Positions 42,093-50,890 are shown, numbered from the stretch's first letter. The stretch is 64,000 nt of DNA from an uncultured Eubacteriales bacterium (GCA_900315305.1 OMYS01000001.1:57358-121357), one strand, 5' to 3'. The notes: generated from the sequence alone by a model not told the origin. Made by a program: numbers and translations.

Positions 42093-43577
42093 TCAGACAC
42101 CTGCCTTTTTCTCCGCAAGGATCTCGGAAATGATCACGCGCTCATCCATCGGATATTTAACGCCGTTGATCTCCTGATAATCCTCGTGGCCCTTGCCCGC
42201 AAGCACAATAATATCGCCCGGCTCGCCGTGCTCGATGGCGTAGCGGATTGCCTCGCGGCGGTCCGGAATTTTGATATATTTTCCGTCTGTTTTCTTCATG
42301 CCGGTCTCGATGTCCGCGATAATCTTCATCGGGTCCTCGGTTCTCGGATTATCAGACGTAATGATCGTGAAATCAGCCAGCTTTCCTGAGGTCTCGCCCA
42401 TCTCAAACCGTCTCTGCGGATCGCGGTCGCCGCCGCAGCCGAAGAGGCAGACGATTCTGTGTGGATTGTAGTCGCGGAGTGTCGTGAGAAGGCTTCGCAG
42501 TGCCATCGCATTGTGCGCGTAATCGATGAGCAGCGTAAACTGGTCGCTCACCTTCACCGGCTCGATGCGGCCCTTTGCCTTCGCGGTCAGGAGCGCCTTC
42601 TGAATATTCTCCTCGGAAATCTTGAAGTGCTCGCACACTGCAATGGCCGTCAGAGCATTATAGACCGAGAATTTTCCGGGGACAGTCAGCTCAACCGGGA
42701 AATGCAGCTTTCCGGCGAGATTGAATTTCACGCCGAGATATCCGCCCTTGAATTCATGCTGAATGTCCGTGGCGCGGAGATCTGCATTTTCATTTTCAAT
42801 TCCGTATGTCTCGACGCGGCAGGTATGTCCCTCGAGCACATCCTTTGTGTGCGGATCATCCGCATTGACAACGCCGACCTTGCACTGACGGAACAGAAGA
42901 CCCTTGCAGTGCATATATTCCTCGAACGACGCGTGCTCATTCGGGCCGATGTGGTCCGGAGAGATATTCGTGAAGACGCCGATCTCGAACGGAATGCCCG
43001 CCGTGCGGTTCAGCTTGAGCGCCTGGGAGGAGACCTCCATGACCGCGCAGTTCATGCCGGCGTCAATCATGCCGCGGAGATCTCTCTGCACGACATAGGA
43101 TTCCGGCGTCGTATTGGCTGACGGAATGTGCCTGTCGCCGATGATCGCCTCGATCGTTCCGATCAGTCCGCAGCGGTATCCCGCGTTGTCAAGGATCGAC
43201 TTGATCATATAGGTAGTCGTCGTCTTTCCCTTTGTGCCCGTGATGCCGATGACCGGGATATGCTCCGCCGGATAGTCAAACCACGCGGCGGACGCGTACG
43301 CCAGAGCAATGCGCGTGTCCGCGGACTCGATGACAGTCACGGAGTCCGGAATTCCCGTCTCCGGCATGTGTCCCTTCTCAATAAAAACGGCCGCGGCTCC
43401 CTTCGCACACACATCTCCGATATATCTGTGCCCGTCGGATTTCGCGCCGACAATGCATACAAATGCACTGCCCTCGGTAACCTTCCTTGAATCATAGACG
43501 AGATCGCTGATCTCAACATCCGCGCTGCCCTGCACAAGCCTGCAGTCCATGCGCTCTATCAGTCTGCTTAACTTCAT
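42093..43577 (-). CDS. murE: UDP-MurNAc-tripeptide ligase, meso-diaminopimelate type
   Basis: A 494-residue Mur ligase adding the third residue of the stem peptide. ATP site GTKGKTTT at about 114-121, NTTPES, and the substrate-selecting motif DNPR at about 409-412, which in characterised MurE proteins goes with meso-diaminopimelate rather than lysine. AAAGGAG precedes the ATG at 43577. It is the first gene of an 11-gene operon and is separated by 14 kb from the rest of the dcw genes. Confidence 0.95.
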   Translation of the reverse strand: MKLSRLIERMDCRLVQGSADVEISDLVYDSRKVTEGSAFVCIVGAKSDGHRYIGDVCAKGAAAVFIEKGHMPETGIPDSVTVIESADTRIALAYASAAWFDYPAEHIPVIGITGTKGKTTTTYMIKSILDNAGYRCGLIGTIEAIIGDRHIPSANTTPESYVVQRDLRGMIDAGMNCAVMEVSSQALKLNRTAGIPFEIGVFTNISPDHIGPNEHASFEEYMHCKGLLFRQCKVGVVNADDPHTKDVLEGHTCRVETYGIENENADLRATDIQHEFKGGYLGVKFNLAGKLHFPVELTVPGKFSVYNALTAIAVCEHFKISEENIQKALLTAKAKGRIEPVKVSDQFTLLIDYAHNAMALRSLLTTLRDYNPHRIVCLFGCGGDRDPQRRFEMGETSGKLADFTIITSDNPRTEDPMKIIADIETGMKKTDGKYIKIPDRREAIRYAIEHGEPGDIIVLAGKGHEDYQEINGVKYPMDERVIISEILAEKKAGV

Positions 43578-43645
43578 ATTCACTCCTTTATTTCCGGAAG
43601 AGCCCGGAAGCGGGGCTTACAGGAATAGCGCCCCATAATGAATTA

Positions 43646-43674
43646 ATTATATTGCATGTCCTCTTCTACGTCAA
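43646..43674 (-). promoter_or_regulatory. Promoter of the murE-thiN operon
   Basis: TTGACG (43669-43674), 17-nt spacer, perfect TATAAT (43646-43651) on the minus strand, with about 60 nt of leader before murE. Confidence 0.85.
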
Positions 43675-43776
43675 ATTACGTTCGGAGAGCCTGCGGCATT
43701 CGTCAAATCCCACAAAGGAGCGCATGATCTTTAGAGTTTCTTTATAAATTTTATTTTTTCTTCCCGAAGCTGTCAT
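43666..43776 (-). CDS. Possible small protein of 36 residues, unconfirmed
   Basis: An ATG at 43776 opens a frame of 36 codons that ends TAG within the -35 region of the murE promoter. The peptide is basic at the start (ASGRKNKIYKET) and contains one Cys. Only a distant AAGGA (about 14 nt) could serve as ribosome binding site. It lies in an AT-rich gap with no other coding candidate. It may be chance or the remnant of a gene. Confidence 0.2.
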   Translation of the reverse strand: MTASGRKNKIYKETLKIMRSFVGFDECRRLSERNLT

Positions 43777-43805
43777 ATTATCTACACATATTCCTTGTAT
43801 CATAT

Positions 43806-43835
43806 GGTTCAGATAGTTGATGAACCACTACTATC
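43806..43835. other. Two interleaved 6-bp dyads in the murE-arcC gap
   Basis: On the plus strand GGTTCA, GATAGT, TGA, TGAACC, ACT and ACTATC follow one another. GGTTCA pairs with TGAACC, and GATAGT with ACTATC, so the two hairpins exclude each other. The rest of the gap 43578-43855 is AT-rich and holds only the murE promoter and the doubtful small frame. Confidence 0.4.
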
Positions 43836-43855
43836 TCCCCCCTCATTAATTTAGA

Positions 43856-43895
43856 CACAGAAAAAGGAGCCGGACGACAGGCTCCTTTTTCTGTG
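43856..43895. terminator. Long perfect hairpin, second terminator after arcC
   Basis: A perfect 16-bp stem CACAGAAAAAGGAGCC/GGCTCCTTTTTCTGTG with an 8-nt loop. The T-run is inside the stem on both strands, so it can stop transcription from either side. Confidence 0.7.
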
Positions 43896-43916
43896 CCCTG
43901 AAAAGCGACATGCAGT

Positions 43917-43966
43917 CAGAAAAATTCCCGCTCCCCGGCGCATCTGTGCCGAAGAGCGGGAATTCT
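43917..43966 (-). terminator. Terminator of arcC
   Basis: Stem CAGAATTCCCGCTC/GAGCGGGAATTTTTCTG (bulged at the T-run), 36 nt beyond the arcC stop on the minus strand. Confidence 0.8.
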
Positions 43967-44001
43967 GATTGTCTGGTGAAACCAAATGATCCGGAAAGCG
44001 A

Positions 44002-44943
44002 TCAAAGCGTCTTGACGATCTCTGTTCCTGCTTTTCCGAGATAAGCAGCCTTGCAGCGCGGCACGGACGTGATGATGGCGCGCCGGTTCGTTCCGAGCTC
44101 CACAAAATCAATTGCCGCCTCAAATTTCGGAAGCATCTTGCCGCGCTCGAACTGGTTCTCCTCCATGTAGCTTCTGGCCTGCTTGACATCGATCCGGCTG
44201 AGAATCTTCTCATTGTCCTTCCGGTAATTCAGAGCGACCGCATCGACAGATGTGAGGATCATCAGCGCGTCGGCCGCAAGATCAATCGCGAGCAGTCCGG
44301 ACACGAGGTCCTTCTCAATGACAGCCGATGCTCCGCGGAGATCGACGCCCTGCTCCATGACCGGAATTCCTCCTCCGCCGCAGCAGATGACGATCTGGTC
44401 ATCCGCGAGAAGCGCCTTGACTGTATCAAGCTCAATGATTTCCTTCGGCTTCGGCGATGCCACAATTCTGCGGTACCCGCCTTCCACCTCCGTGACGAAG
44501 TTGCCCTTCTTCTCCTCCAGATCAGCCTCTTCCTTCGTCATGACGCGGCCGATGACCTTGGACGGCTCATAAAATGCCTCATCATACGGGTCAACCATGA
44601 CCTGTGTGAGAACAGTGGAGACCGGCTTGTAAATGCCGCGGGTAATCAGCTCCGCCCGGATCGCATTCTGAAGGTCATAGCCGATGTAGCCCTGGCTCAT
44701 TGCCGAGCAGACTGACATCGGGCAGGCGGTATATTCCGGATGGTTCTGCGCGAACTCGTTCATTGCGCTGTGAATCATGCCGACCTGATCGGAATTGCTG
44801 TGTGTAATGACAATATTGGCTCCCGTCTCGACAAGATCAGCGATTGCCTTTGCCGTCTCAGCGACGGCAACCTTCTGCTCCGGGAGCGTCGCGCCGAGTG
44901 CCTTGTGCCCGAGCGCCACGACCACTAATTTCTTATCTGCCAT
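44002..44943 (-). CDS. arcC: Carbamate kinase, atypical branch
   Basis: A 313-residue amino acid kinase-fold protein aligned over its whole length with carbamate kinase, which makes ATP from carbamoyl phosphate. The nucleotide half is kept: SPKP, CCGGGGIPV, VIEKD, ILTSVD and MLPKFEAA. The substrate half differs: the usual GGNA is GHKA (about 12-15), and HGNGPQVG is HSNSDQVG (about 48-55), losing two glycines and a proline. There are no arcA or arcB genes beside it. AAGGAG precedes the ATG; it is a single-gene unit. Carbamate kinase is the best name, but the substrate should be regarded as open. Confidence 0.82.
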   Translation of the reverse strand: MADKKLVVVALGHKALGATLPEQKVAVAETAKAIADLVETGANIVITHSNSDQVGMIHSAMNEFAQNHPEYTACPMSVCSAMSQGYIGYDLQNAIRAELITRGIYKPVSTVLTQVMVDPYDEAFYEPSKVIGRVMTKEEADLEEKKGNFVTEVEGGYRRIVASPKPKEIIELDTVKALLADDQIVICCGGGGIPVMEQGVDLRGASAVIEKDLVSGLLAIDLAADALMILTSVDAVALNYRKDNEKILSRIDVKQARSYMEENQFERGKMLPKFEAAIDFVELGTNRRAIITSVPRCKAAYLGKAGTEIVKTL

Positions 44944-45062
44944 GTGCCTTCTCCTTACTGTCTGAACAGGGATATGCCGCCGTGCAGACCGCGCGCGGGC
45001 AGCGCCGGATCCGCAAAAATCGGCATTCCTTTCAACTGATTAGTACTTATTATGATATTGTA

Positions 45063-45091
45063 ATTGTACTGCGGATTAACTCTCCGCGCAA
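45063..45091 (-). promoter_or_regulatory. Promoter of arcC
   Basis: TTGCGC (45086-45091), 17-nt spacer, TACAAT (45063-45068) on the minus strand, about 120 nt upstream of the arcC start. The 215-bp gap holds no coding frame I can support. Confidence 0.55.
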
Positions 45092-45158
45092 TCCTGCGGC
45101 TCAAATGAGACCCGTCTCAGATGCGCAAAATCATAGTTTCATTCTGGTTTCCTGCAGG

Positions 45159-46007
45159 TCACGCGAGAAGTGCCGGAATTCCGAAGCTTGCCAGCACAAT
45201 AATGCCGAGCACGATTCTGTACCAGCCGAAGGCCTTGAAATCGTGCTTCCGGATATATCCCATGAGGAAGCGGATCGCGCAGACCGATACAAGAAATGCA
45301 AGGGCCATGCCGAGGATCAGGTATCCCCACTGTGCCGCCGTGAAGGATCCGTTAAATTTCACGAACTTCAGAACGCTGGCGCCCAGCATGACAGGAACTG
45401 CGAGGAAGAACGTATACTCCGATGCGCATTTTCTGGACATGCCGAACATAATGCCGCCGAGGATAGTCGCGCCTGAGCGGGATGTGCCCGGGAAGAGTCC
45501 TGCGAGCAGCTGGAAGATACCGATAATCAGCGCGAGCTGCCAGCTGATTTCACTGATCTTCCGCACCTCCGCCTGCTTTCCCTTGTTCCGGTTCTCGACC
45601 ACAATGAAGAGAACACCCCAGAGGATCAGCATAATAGCGACGCACACATAATTGTAAAAATGAGCCTCGATCCAGTTGTCAAGCGGCATCGCGACAATGA
45701 CCGCCGGCAGGCAGGAAATGATAATCTTGACCCACATGACAAGCTTCGGCCGGCTGATCACCTTATATACGCCCTTTTCCTCCGGATGCACGCGGTGAAA
45801 CGGCCACAGCTTGTTCCAGAACATGACGACGACCGCAAGAATTGCTCCGAACTGAATGACGACGAGGAACAGAGACCAGAACGGATCGGCCTCATTGATA
45901 CCGAACAGCTTGTATACAAGCAGCATATGGCCTGTCGAGCTTACCGGAAGCCACTCCGTGATACCTTCGACAATGCCGAGGACAATCACCTCGAGTATTG
46001 CAATCAT
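45159..46007 (-). CDS. uppP: Undecaprenyl-diphosphatase
   Basis: A 282-residue membrane enzyme recycling undecaprenyl diphosphate to the monophosphate carrier for wall and surface glycans; it also gives bacitracin tolerance. EGITEWLPVSSTGH at about 14-27 and PGTSRSGATILGG (about 171-183) are the two conserved blocks. About eight membrane segments. AAGGAG precedes the ATG. Confidence 0.96.
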   Translation of the reverse strand: MIAILEVIVLGIVEGITEWLPVSSTGHMLLVYKLFGINEADPFWSLFLVVIQFGAILAVVVMFWNKLWPFHRVHPEEKGVYKVISRPKLVMWVKIIISCLPAVIVAMPLDNWIEAHFYNYVCVAIMLILWGVLFIVVENRNKGKQAEVRKISEISWQLALIIGIFQLLAGLFPGTSRSGATILGGIMFGMSRKCASEYTFFLAVPVMLGASVLKFVKFNGSFTAAQWGYLILGMALAFLVSVCAIRFLMGYIRKHDFKAFGWYRIVLGIIVLASFGIPALLA

Positions 46008-46036
46008 TTTATTCTCCTTCTCAGTCGATAAATCAG

Positions 46037-46063
46037 AAATCCGGAGAAACGGTCTCCGGATTT
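46037..46063 (-). terminator. Terminator of carAB
   Basis: Stem AAATCCGGAGA/TCTCCGGATTT with a short loop, 40 nt beyond the carB stop, followed by CTGATTTATC on the minus strand. Confidence 0.75.
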
Positions 46064-46102
46064 CCAGAGGGCCATAAGATCCGGCCCTTCCATGTGCAGA
46101 AA

Positions 46103-49100
46103 TTAAATTTTCGCGATATCAATCAGCGAGAGGTTCTTGATATCCGTATCCTCAAGAGACGTAACCAGCGCCTCCGCCGTATCAATGGCGGTCAGGACAT
46201 AGACACCCGTCTCAATGGCGTTTCGCCGGATAACGAAGCCGTCGTGCTGATGCTCGATTCCGCGAGGCGGAAGATCGATAACAAGATCAATCTTGTGGCC
46301 GAGAATCAGGTCCAGAAGATTCGGATGCGGCTGCTCGAGCTTGTTCGTGCGGACCGCATGCACGCCGTGCGCATTCAGGTACTCCGCCGTTCCGCGCGTC
46401 GAATAGATCCGGTAGCCGAGCTTCTCGAACCTTGCCGCGATCGGCGTGATCGCCGGCTTGTCCTCATCGCGGACCGTGATGATCATGTTCTTGTACTTCG
46501 GCAGTCTGACACCCGCACCGAGGAAGGCCTTGTACAGCGCCTCGTGGAAGTGCTCGGAGATGCCCAGCGCCTCTCCGGTTGACTTCATTTCCGGTCCGAG
46601 CGTGATATCCGCGTCTCTGATCTTCTCAAATGAGAACACCGGCATCTTGATCGCGATGTGCTTTGCTTCCGGCTGCAGCCCCGGCTTGTACCCGAGCTCC
46701 GTGATCTTGTGGCCCAGAATGCACTGTGCCGCGAGCGGAACGATCGGAATTCCTGTCACCTTGGAGATGTACGGGACCGTGCGGGACGATCTCGGGTTGA
46801 CCTCGATGCAGTAGATCTCGTCGTCCTGATCGATGAACTGGATATTGATCATGCCCTTGACGTGGAGCGCCTTCGCGAGCTTCTCCGTATAATCGACGAT
46901 TCTGTCCTTCGCCAGCTGTGAGAGCGTCTGAGACGGATAGACGGAGATCGAATCTCCGGAGTGAATGCCCGCGCGCTCGATGTGCTGCATGATGCCCGGG
47001 ATCAGGATATTCTCACCGTCGCAGACGGCATCGACCTCGACCTCCTTGCCGAGCATGTATTTATCGACAAGAATCGGGTGGTCCTGCGCGATCTGGTTGA
47101 TGACGCCGATATACTGATCGATGTCCTCATCAGAAATAGCAATCCGCATGCCCTGTCCGCCGAGAACGTAGGACGGACGGACCAGGACCGGATAGCCGAG
47201 ACGGTTCGCGGCTGCCTTGGCCTCCTCAGCCGTAAAGACGGTCTCGCCCTTCGGGCGCTTGATGCCGCAGGCTGCAAGGACCTCGTCAAAGCGCTCGCGG
47301 TCCTCCGCCGCATCGACATCATCCGCCGATGTGCCGAGAATCGGGACACCCATCTTCATGAGTGATGCCGTCAGCTTGATAGCTGTCTGACCGCCGAACT
47401 GAACGACGGCGCCGTCGGGCTTCTCGATGTTGACGACATTTTCGACATCCTCCGGTGTCAGCGGCTCAAAATACAGACGGTCCGCGATATCGAAGTCTGT
47501 CGACACAGTCTCGGGGTTGTTGTTGATGATGATGGTCTCCCAGCCTTCCTTCGAGAACGCCCATGTGCAGTGGACGCTGCAGAAGTCGAACTCGATACCC
47601 TGGCCGATACGGATCGGTCCGGATCCGAGGACGAGGACCTTCTTTCTGTCGTGCGTGGCGATGGCTTCATTTTCATCATTGCCGTAGACTGAATAGAAAT
47701 ACGGGGTCTCAGCCGCAAATTCCGCGGCGCAGGTGTCGACCATCTTGTAGGAGGCAGTAATGCCTGCTTCCATTCTCTGAGCCTTCACGGCCTCTTCCGT
47801 CGTGCCGGCAAGACGCGCAATCAGATAGTCCGGGAACTCCATGCGCTTCGCCTCGCGGAGAAGCTCATCCGTCAGCTTTCTCGTCTTCAGGGAATATTCC
47901 ATGCCGACGAGGTTGGCGATCTTGTCGATGAACCAGATATCGATTCCCGTGATGGCGTGAATCTCCTCGTGCGGGATCTGGCGGCGCACAGCCTCGGCGA
48001 TTCTCCAGATTCTGCGGTCATCGACGAGCGCGAGCTCCTTCTCAAACTCCTCCTCCGGGACCTGGCTGTAGTCGTAGCTCATGAGTGAATCCACATGCTG
48101 CTCGAGGGAACGGATCGCCTTCATCAGGGCGCCCTCGAAGTTCGAGCAGATCGACATGACCTCGCCGGTCGCCTTCATCTGCGTCGTCAGCGTGTGCTTC
48201 GCCGTAATAAATTTATCGAAGGGCAGTCTCGGAATCTTGACGACGCAGTAGTCGAGCATCGGCTCGAAGGACGCGTACGTCTTCTTCGTGATTGCATTCG
48301 GGATTTCATCCAGTGTATAGCCGAGCGCGATCTTCGCAGACACCTTGGCGATCGGATAGCCGGTTGCCTTGGATGCGAGCGCGGAGGAACGGCTGACTCG
48401 CGGGTTGACCTCGATGACGCAGTACTCGAAGGTGTCCGGGTTCAGCGCGTACTGGACGTTGCAGCCGCCTGTGATCTTCAGCTCCTCAATGATATTGAGG
48501 GCCGATGTACGGAGCATCTGATATTCCTTGTCGCCGAGCGTCTGGGACGGAGCGACGACGATCGAATCGCCCGTGTGGACGCCAACCGGATCGATATTCT
48601 CCATGTTGCAGACGGTGATCTTGTTGCCCTTCGAGTCGCGCATGACCTCGTACTCGATTTCCTTCCAGCCGGCGATGCAGCGCTCGACGAGCACCTCATG
48701 GACGCGGGAGAGACGGAGACCATTCGAGAGGATCTCACGGAGCTCATTTTCATCGTGCGCGATACCGCCGCCGGAGCCTCCGAGCGTGTAGGCCGGACGG
48801 AGAACAACCGGGTAGCCGATGATGCCGGCAAATGCAACGCCCTCCTCGACATGGTGGACGACCTGCGACGCGGCGATCGGCTCATGGATTTTCTCCATTG
48901 TATCCTTGAACGCCTGGCGGTCCTCCGCCTTCTTGATCGTCAGCGCAGTCGTTCCGATGAGCTTCACCTCCGGATGCTCATCGAAGTATCCCTGGTCCGC
49001 GAGCTCCATCGCGAGGTTGAGGCCGGCCTGTCCGCCGAGTGTCGGCAGGACGGAGTCCGGATGCTCCTTCTCGATGATGCCCTTGACGACATCAGTCGTC

Positions 49101-49306
49101 AGCGGCTCAATGTAGACCTCGTCCGCGATATCCTTATCCGTCATGATTGTGGCGGGGTTTGAATTCAGGAGAACGACCTCAACGCCCTCCTCATGCAGTG
49201 AGCGGCAGGCCTGGGTTCCGGCGTAATCGAACTCGGCAGCCTGACCGATGACGATCGGGCCTGAACCGATCACCAGTACTTTCTTAATATTCGCGTTCTT
49301 AGGCAT
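46103..49306 (-). CDS. carB: Carbamoyl-phosphate synthase, large subunit
   Basis: A 1067-residue enzyme with two homologous ATP-grasp halves and a C-terminal allosteric domain (from about 930). The first half opens with VLVIGSGPIVIGQAAEFDYAG and the second with VLVLGSGPIRIGQGIEFDF near 555; GGSGGG marks the glycine-rich loop of the first half. It makes carbamoyl phosphate for arginine and pyrimidines. The ATG overlaps carA by 8 nt with AAAGGAG upstream. Confidence 0.98.
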   Translation of the reverse strand: MPKNANIKKVLVIGSGPIVIGQAAEFDYAGTQACRSLHEEGVEVVLLNSNPATIMTDKDIADEVYIEPLTTDVVKGIIEKEHPDSVLPTLGGQAGLNLAMELADQGYFDEHPEVKLIGTTALTIKKAEDRQAFKDTMEKIHEPIAASQVVHHVEEGVAFAGIIGYPVVLRPAYTLGGSGGGIAHDENELREILSNGLRLSRVHEVLVERCIAGWKEIEYEVMRDSKGNKITVCNMENIDPVGVHTGDSIVVAPSQTLGDKEYQMLRTSALNIIEELKITGGCNVQYALNPDTFEYCVIEVNPRVSRSSALASKATGYPIAKVSAKIALGYTLDEIPNAITKKTYASFEPMLDYCVVKIPRLPFDKFITAKHTLTTQMKATGEVMSICSNFEGALMKAIRSLEQHVDSLMSYDYSQVPEEEFEKELALVDDRRIWRIAEAVRRQIPHEEIHAITGIDIWFIDKIANLVGMEYSLKTRKLTDELLREAKRMEFPDYLIARLAGTTEEAVKAQRMEAGITASYKMVDTCAAEFAAETPYFYSVYGNDENEAIATHDRKKVLVLGSGPIRIGQGIEFDFCSVHCTWAFSKEGWETIIINNNPETVSTDFDIADRLYFEPLTPEDVENVVNIEKPDGAVVQFGGQTAIKLTASLMKMGVPILGTSADDVDAAEDRERFDEVLAACGIKRPKGETVFTAEEAKAAANRLGYPVLVRPSYVLGGQGMRIAISDEDIDQYIGVINQIAQDHPILVDKYMLGKEVEVDAVCDGENILIPGIMQHIERAGIHSGDSISVYPSQTLSQLAKDRIVDYTEKLAKALHVKGMINIQFIDQDDEIYCIEVNPRSSRTVPYISKVTGIPIVPLAAQCILGHKITELGYKPGLQPEAKHIAIKMPVFSFEKIRDADITLGPEMKSTGEALGISEHFHEALYKAFLGAGVRLPKYKNMIITVRDEDKPAITPIAARFEKLGYRIYSTRGTAEYLNAHGVHAVRTNKLEQPHPNLLDLILGHKIDLVIDLPPRGIEHQHDGFVIRRNAIETGVYVLTAIDTAEALVTSLEDTDIKNLSLIDIAKI

Positions 49307-50378
49307 TAGCGGCTCCTTTCATCATGTCAATAAAGCGGTCAAACAGGAAATTCGCGTCCTGCGGGCCCGGGCAGGCCTCCGGATGGAACTGGACAGTGAA
49401 AATGTTCTTTCCTACATAGGAGAGACCTTCATTTGTCCTGTCATTGACGTTCTCAAATGCAGGCACCGCCACCTTCGGGTCAACCGTATTGACATCGACC
49501 GCATAGCCGTGGTTCTGGGACGTGATGTAACAGCGCCCGTCGCCCATCAGATCGCGGACCGGATGATTGCCGCCGCGGTGACCGTATTTCATCTTGTAGG
49601 TATCGGCCCCTGTCGCGAGCGCCATGAGCTGGTGGCCTAAGCAGATCGCAAAGATCGGGACATCGGACTCATACAGCTTTCGAACCTCCTCGATGATCTC
49701 CGGATTGTCCTTCGGATCTCCGGGGCCGTTCGAGAGCATAATGCCGTCGGGATTTGCAGCAAGGACAGTCTCCGCCTTCGTGGACGCGGGGTAGATCGTG
49801 ACATCGCAGCCGCGCTTTGCGAGGTTCTTTGCGATATCGGCCTTCGTTCCGAAGTCATAGAGCGCAACTTTAAGGCCGTTGCCGGCTATGTGCTGCGGCT
49901 CTTTGCAGGTGACCTTCTGTACGACCGGTCCGACCTTGTAGGCCTTGATCTTCGGAAGGACAGACGCGACATCCACTTCCTCCGTCGTGATCATGCCGTT
50001 CATCGTTCCCTTCTCACGCAGAATTCTCGTGAGGGCACGCGTATCAATCCCCGCAATGCCGGGAATATCATTTTTCTTGAGAAAATGCTGGATTGTATCC
50101 TCCGAGCGGAAGTTGCTCGGGAGTCGGGACAGCTCGCGGACGATGTATCCGTCCGGCCATGGACGTGATGACTCCATGTCCTCATAGCAGATGCCGTAAT
50201 TTCCGATCAGTGGATATGTCATGCATACGGCCTGACCGGCGTAGGATGGATCCGTGAGGACCTCGAGATAGCCTGTCATGGATGTGTTAAATACGATTTC
50301 GCTGATGACGGTCCTCTGTGTACCGATACTGGTACCCGTAAAGACCGTTCCGTCTTCCAGAATCAGGAATGCTTTCAC
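49299..50378 (-). CDS. carA: Carbamoyl-phosphate synthase, small (glutaminase) subunit
   Basis: A 359-residue class I glutamine amidotransferase that feeds ammonia to CarB. The nucleophile is Cys246 in ICLGHQ; His332 and Glu334 in FHPEACPG complete the triad; SNGPGDP precedes. It begins with GTG, with AAAGGGCGG upstream. Only one car pair is seen, so regulation must serve both arginine and pyrimidine needs. Confidence 0.97.
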   Translation of the reverse strand: MKAFLILEDGTVFTGTSIGTQRTVISEIVFNTSMTGYLEVLTDPSYAGQAVCMTYPLIGNYGICYEDMESSRPWPDGYIVRELSRLPSNFRSEDTIQHFLKKNDIPGIAGIDTRALTRILREKGTMNGMITTEEVDVASVLPKIKAYKVGPVVQKVTCKEPQHIAGNGLKVALYDFGTKADIAKNLAKRGCDVTIYPASTKAETVLAANPDGIMLSNGPGDPKDNPEIIEEVRKLYESDVPIFAICLGHQLMALATGADTYKMKYGHRGGNHPVRDLMGDGRCYITSQNHGYAVDVNTVDPKVAVPAFENVNDRTNEGLSYVGKNIFTVQFHPEACPGPQDANFLFDRFIDMMKGAANA

Positions 50379-50410
50379 GCTTTTACCGCCCTTTCTTGAA
50401 TGTTGACCTT

Positions 50411-50483
50411 AAGAAAACAAGCCGCCTTTCCCGCCGGTTCAGCTGACTCAGTATGATCAACGGCAGAACACAGCGCGCGGCTT
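50411..50483 (-). promoter_or_regulatory. Possible attenuator in the carA leader
   Basis: On the minus strand AAGCCGC (50477-50483) can pair with GCGGCTT (50419-50425), directly followed by GTTTTCTT. The loop is long (51 nt) and can hold smaller stems around CAGCTG and CCGGCGG. It lies 33 nt before the carA start and could end transcription early, as is known for pyrimidine and arginine genes, but I do not see a clear PyrR binding motif. Confidence 0.35.
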
Positions 50484-50525
50484 TTACGTTTCTGTATTGG
50501 CGTATCTTTTTTTACAGACATAGAC

Positions 50526-50554
50526 CTTATAAACTGTACCATAGCGGATTTCAA
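50526..50554 (-). promoter_or_regulatory. Promoter of carAB
   Basis: TTGAAA (50549-50554), 17-nt spacer, TATAAG (50526-50531) on the minus strand. A second choice, TTGAAA with TACAGT, overlaps it. The leader is about 140 nt. Confidence 0.65.
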
Positions 50555-50620
50555 TTTTCAAGGGTAGCTTCACGGATGTCTTCAGTTCCAAAATGATCGG
50601 AAAATAGTTTTAAAAAGTGG

Positions 50621-50649
50621 TTGACGAATCACTGATTCCATAGTATGAT
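50621..50649 (+). promoter_or_regulatory. Promoter of tRNA-Leu(CAG)
   Basis: TTGACG (50621-50626), 17-nt spacer, TATGAT (50644-50649) on the plus strand, 49 nt before the tRNA. Confidence 0.85.
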
Positions 50650-50698
50650 AGTCAGCGTTGACGGACGAAACACAGAAATGAAAATCAGTCAACGGTTC

Positions 50699-50782
50699 GC
50701 AGGAATGGCGGAATTGGCAGACGCGCAGGCTTCAGGTGCCTGTTGTAGCAATACAGTGAGGGTTCAAGTCCCTTTTCCTGCA
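50699..50782 (+). tRNA. tRNA-Leu (anticodon CAG)
   Basis: An 84-nt class II tRNA with acceptor GCAGGAA/TTCCTGC, anticodon stem CAGGC/GCCTG with loop TTCAGGT (anticodon CAG, reading CUG), a long variable arm, T loop TTCAAGT and discriminator A. No CCA is encoded. Confidence 0.97.
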
Positions 50783-50794
50783 TCGCTAAAAAAG

Positions 50795-50823
50795 ACCGGA
50801 ATCCGAAAGGATTCCGGTTTTTT
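50795..50823 (+). terminator. Terminator of tRNA-Leu(CAG)
   Basis: Stem ACCGGAATCC/GGATTCCGGT with loop GAAA and a T-run on the plus strand. Confidence 0.95.
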
Positions 50824-50845
50824 GTAATATAATGCACATCGGAAT

Positions 50846-50888
50846 AAAAAAAGGATATCAGGAGAGCCTGCCCGCCCGATATCCTTTT
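50846..50888 (-). terminator. Terminator of lspA unit
   Basis: Stem AAAAGGATATC/GATATCCTTTT followed by further T residues on the minus strand. It faces the tRNA terminator, so the two units end tail to tail. Confidence 0.85.
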
Positions 50889-50890
50889 GT

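Noticed and set aside
43806..43835. H-type pseudoknot made by the two interleaved dyads
   Set aside because: In either RNA strand one of the crossing loops has zero length, which cannot span a 6-bp stem. Mutually exclusive hairpins or a DNA operator are more likely.
44944..45158. Riboswitch or small gene in the 215-bp gap upstream of arcC
   Set aside because: Only a promoter and a short TGAGAC/GTCTCA dyad are visible; no known riboswitch core or coding frame.
48095..49162. A 355-codon open frame opposite carB
   Set aside because: Shadow of carB, rich in Arg, Asp and Leu; no start signals.
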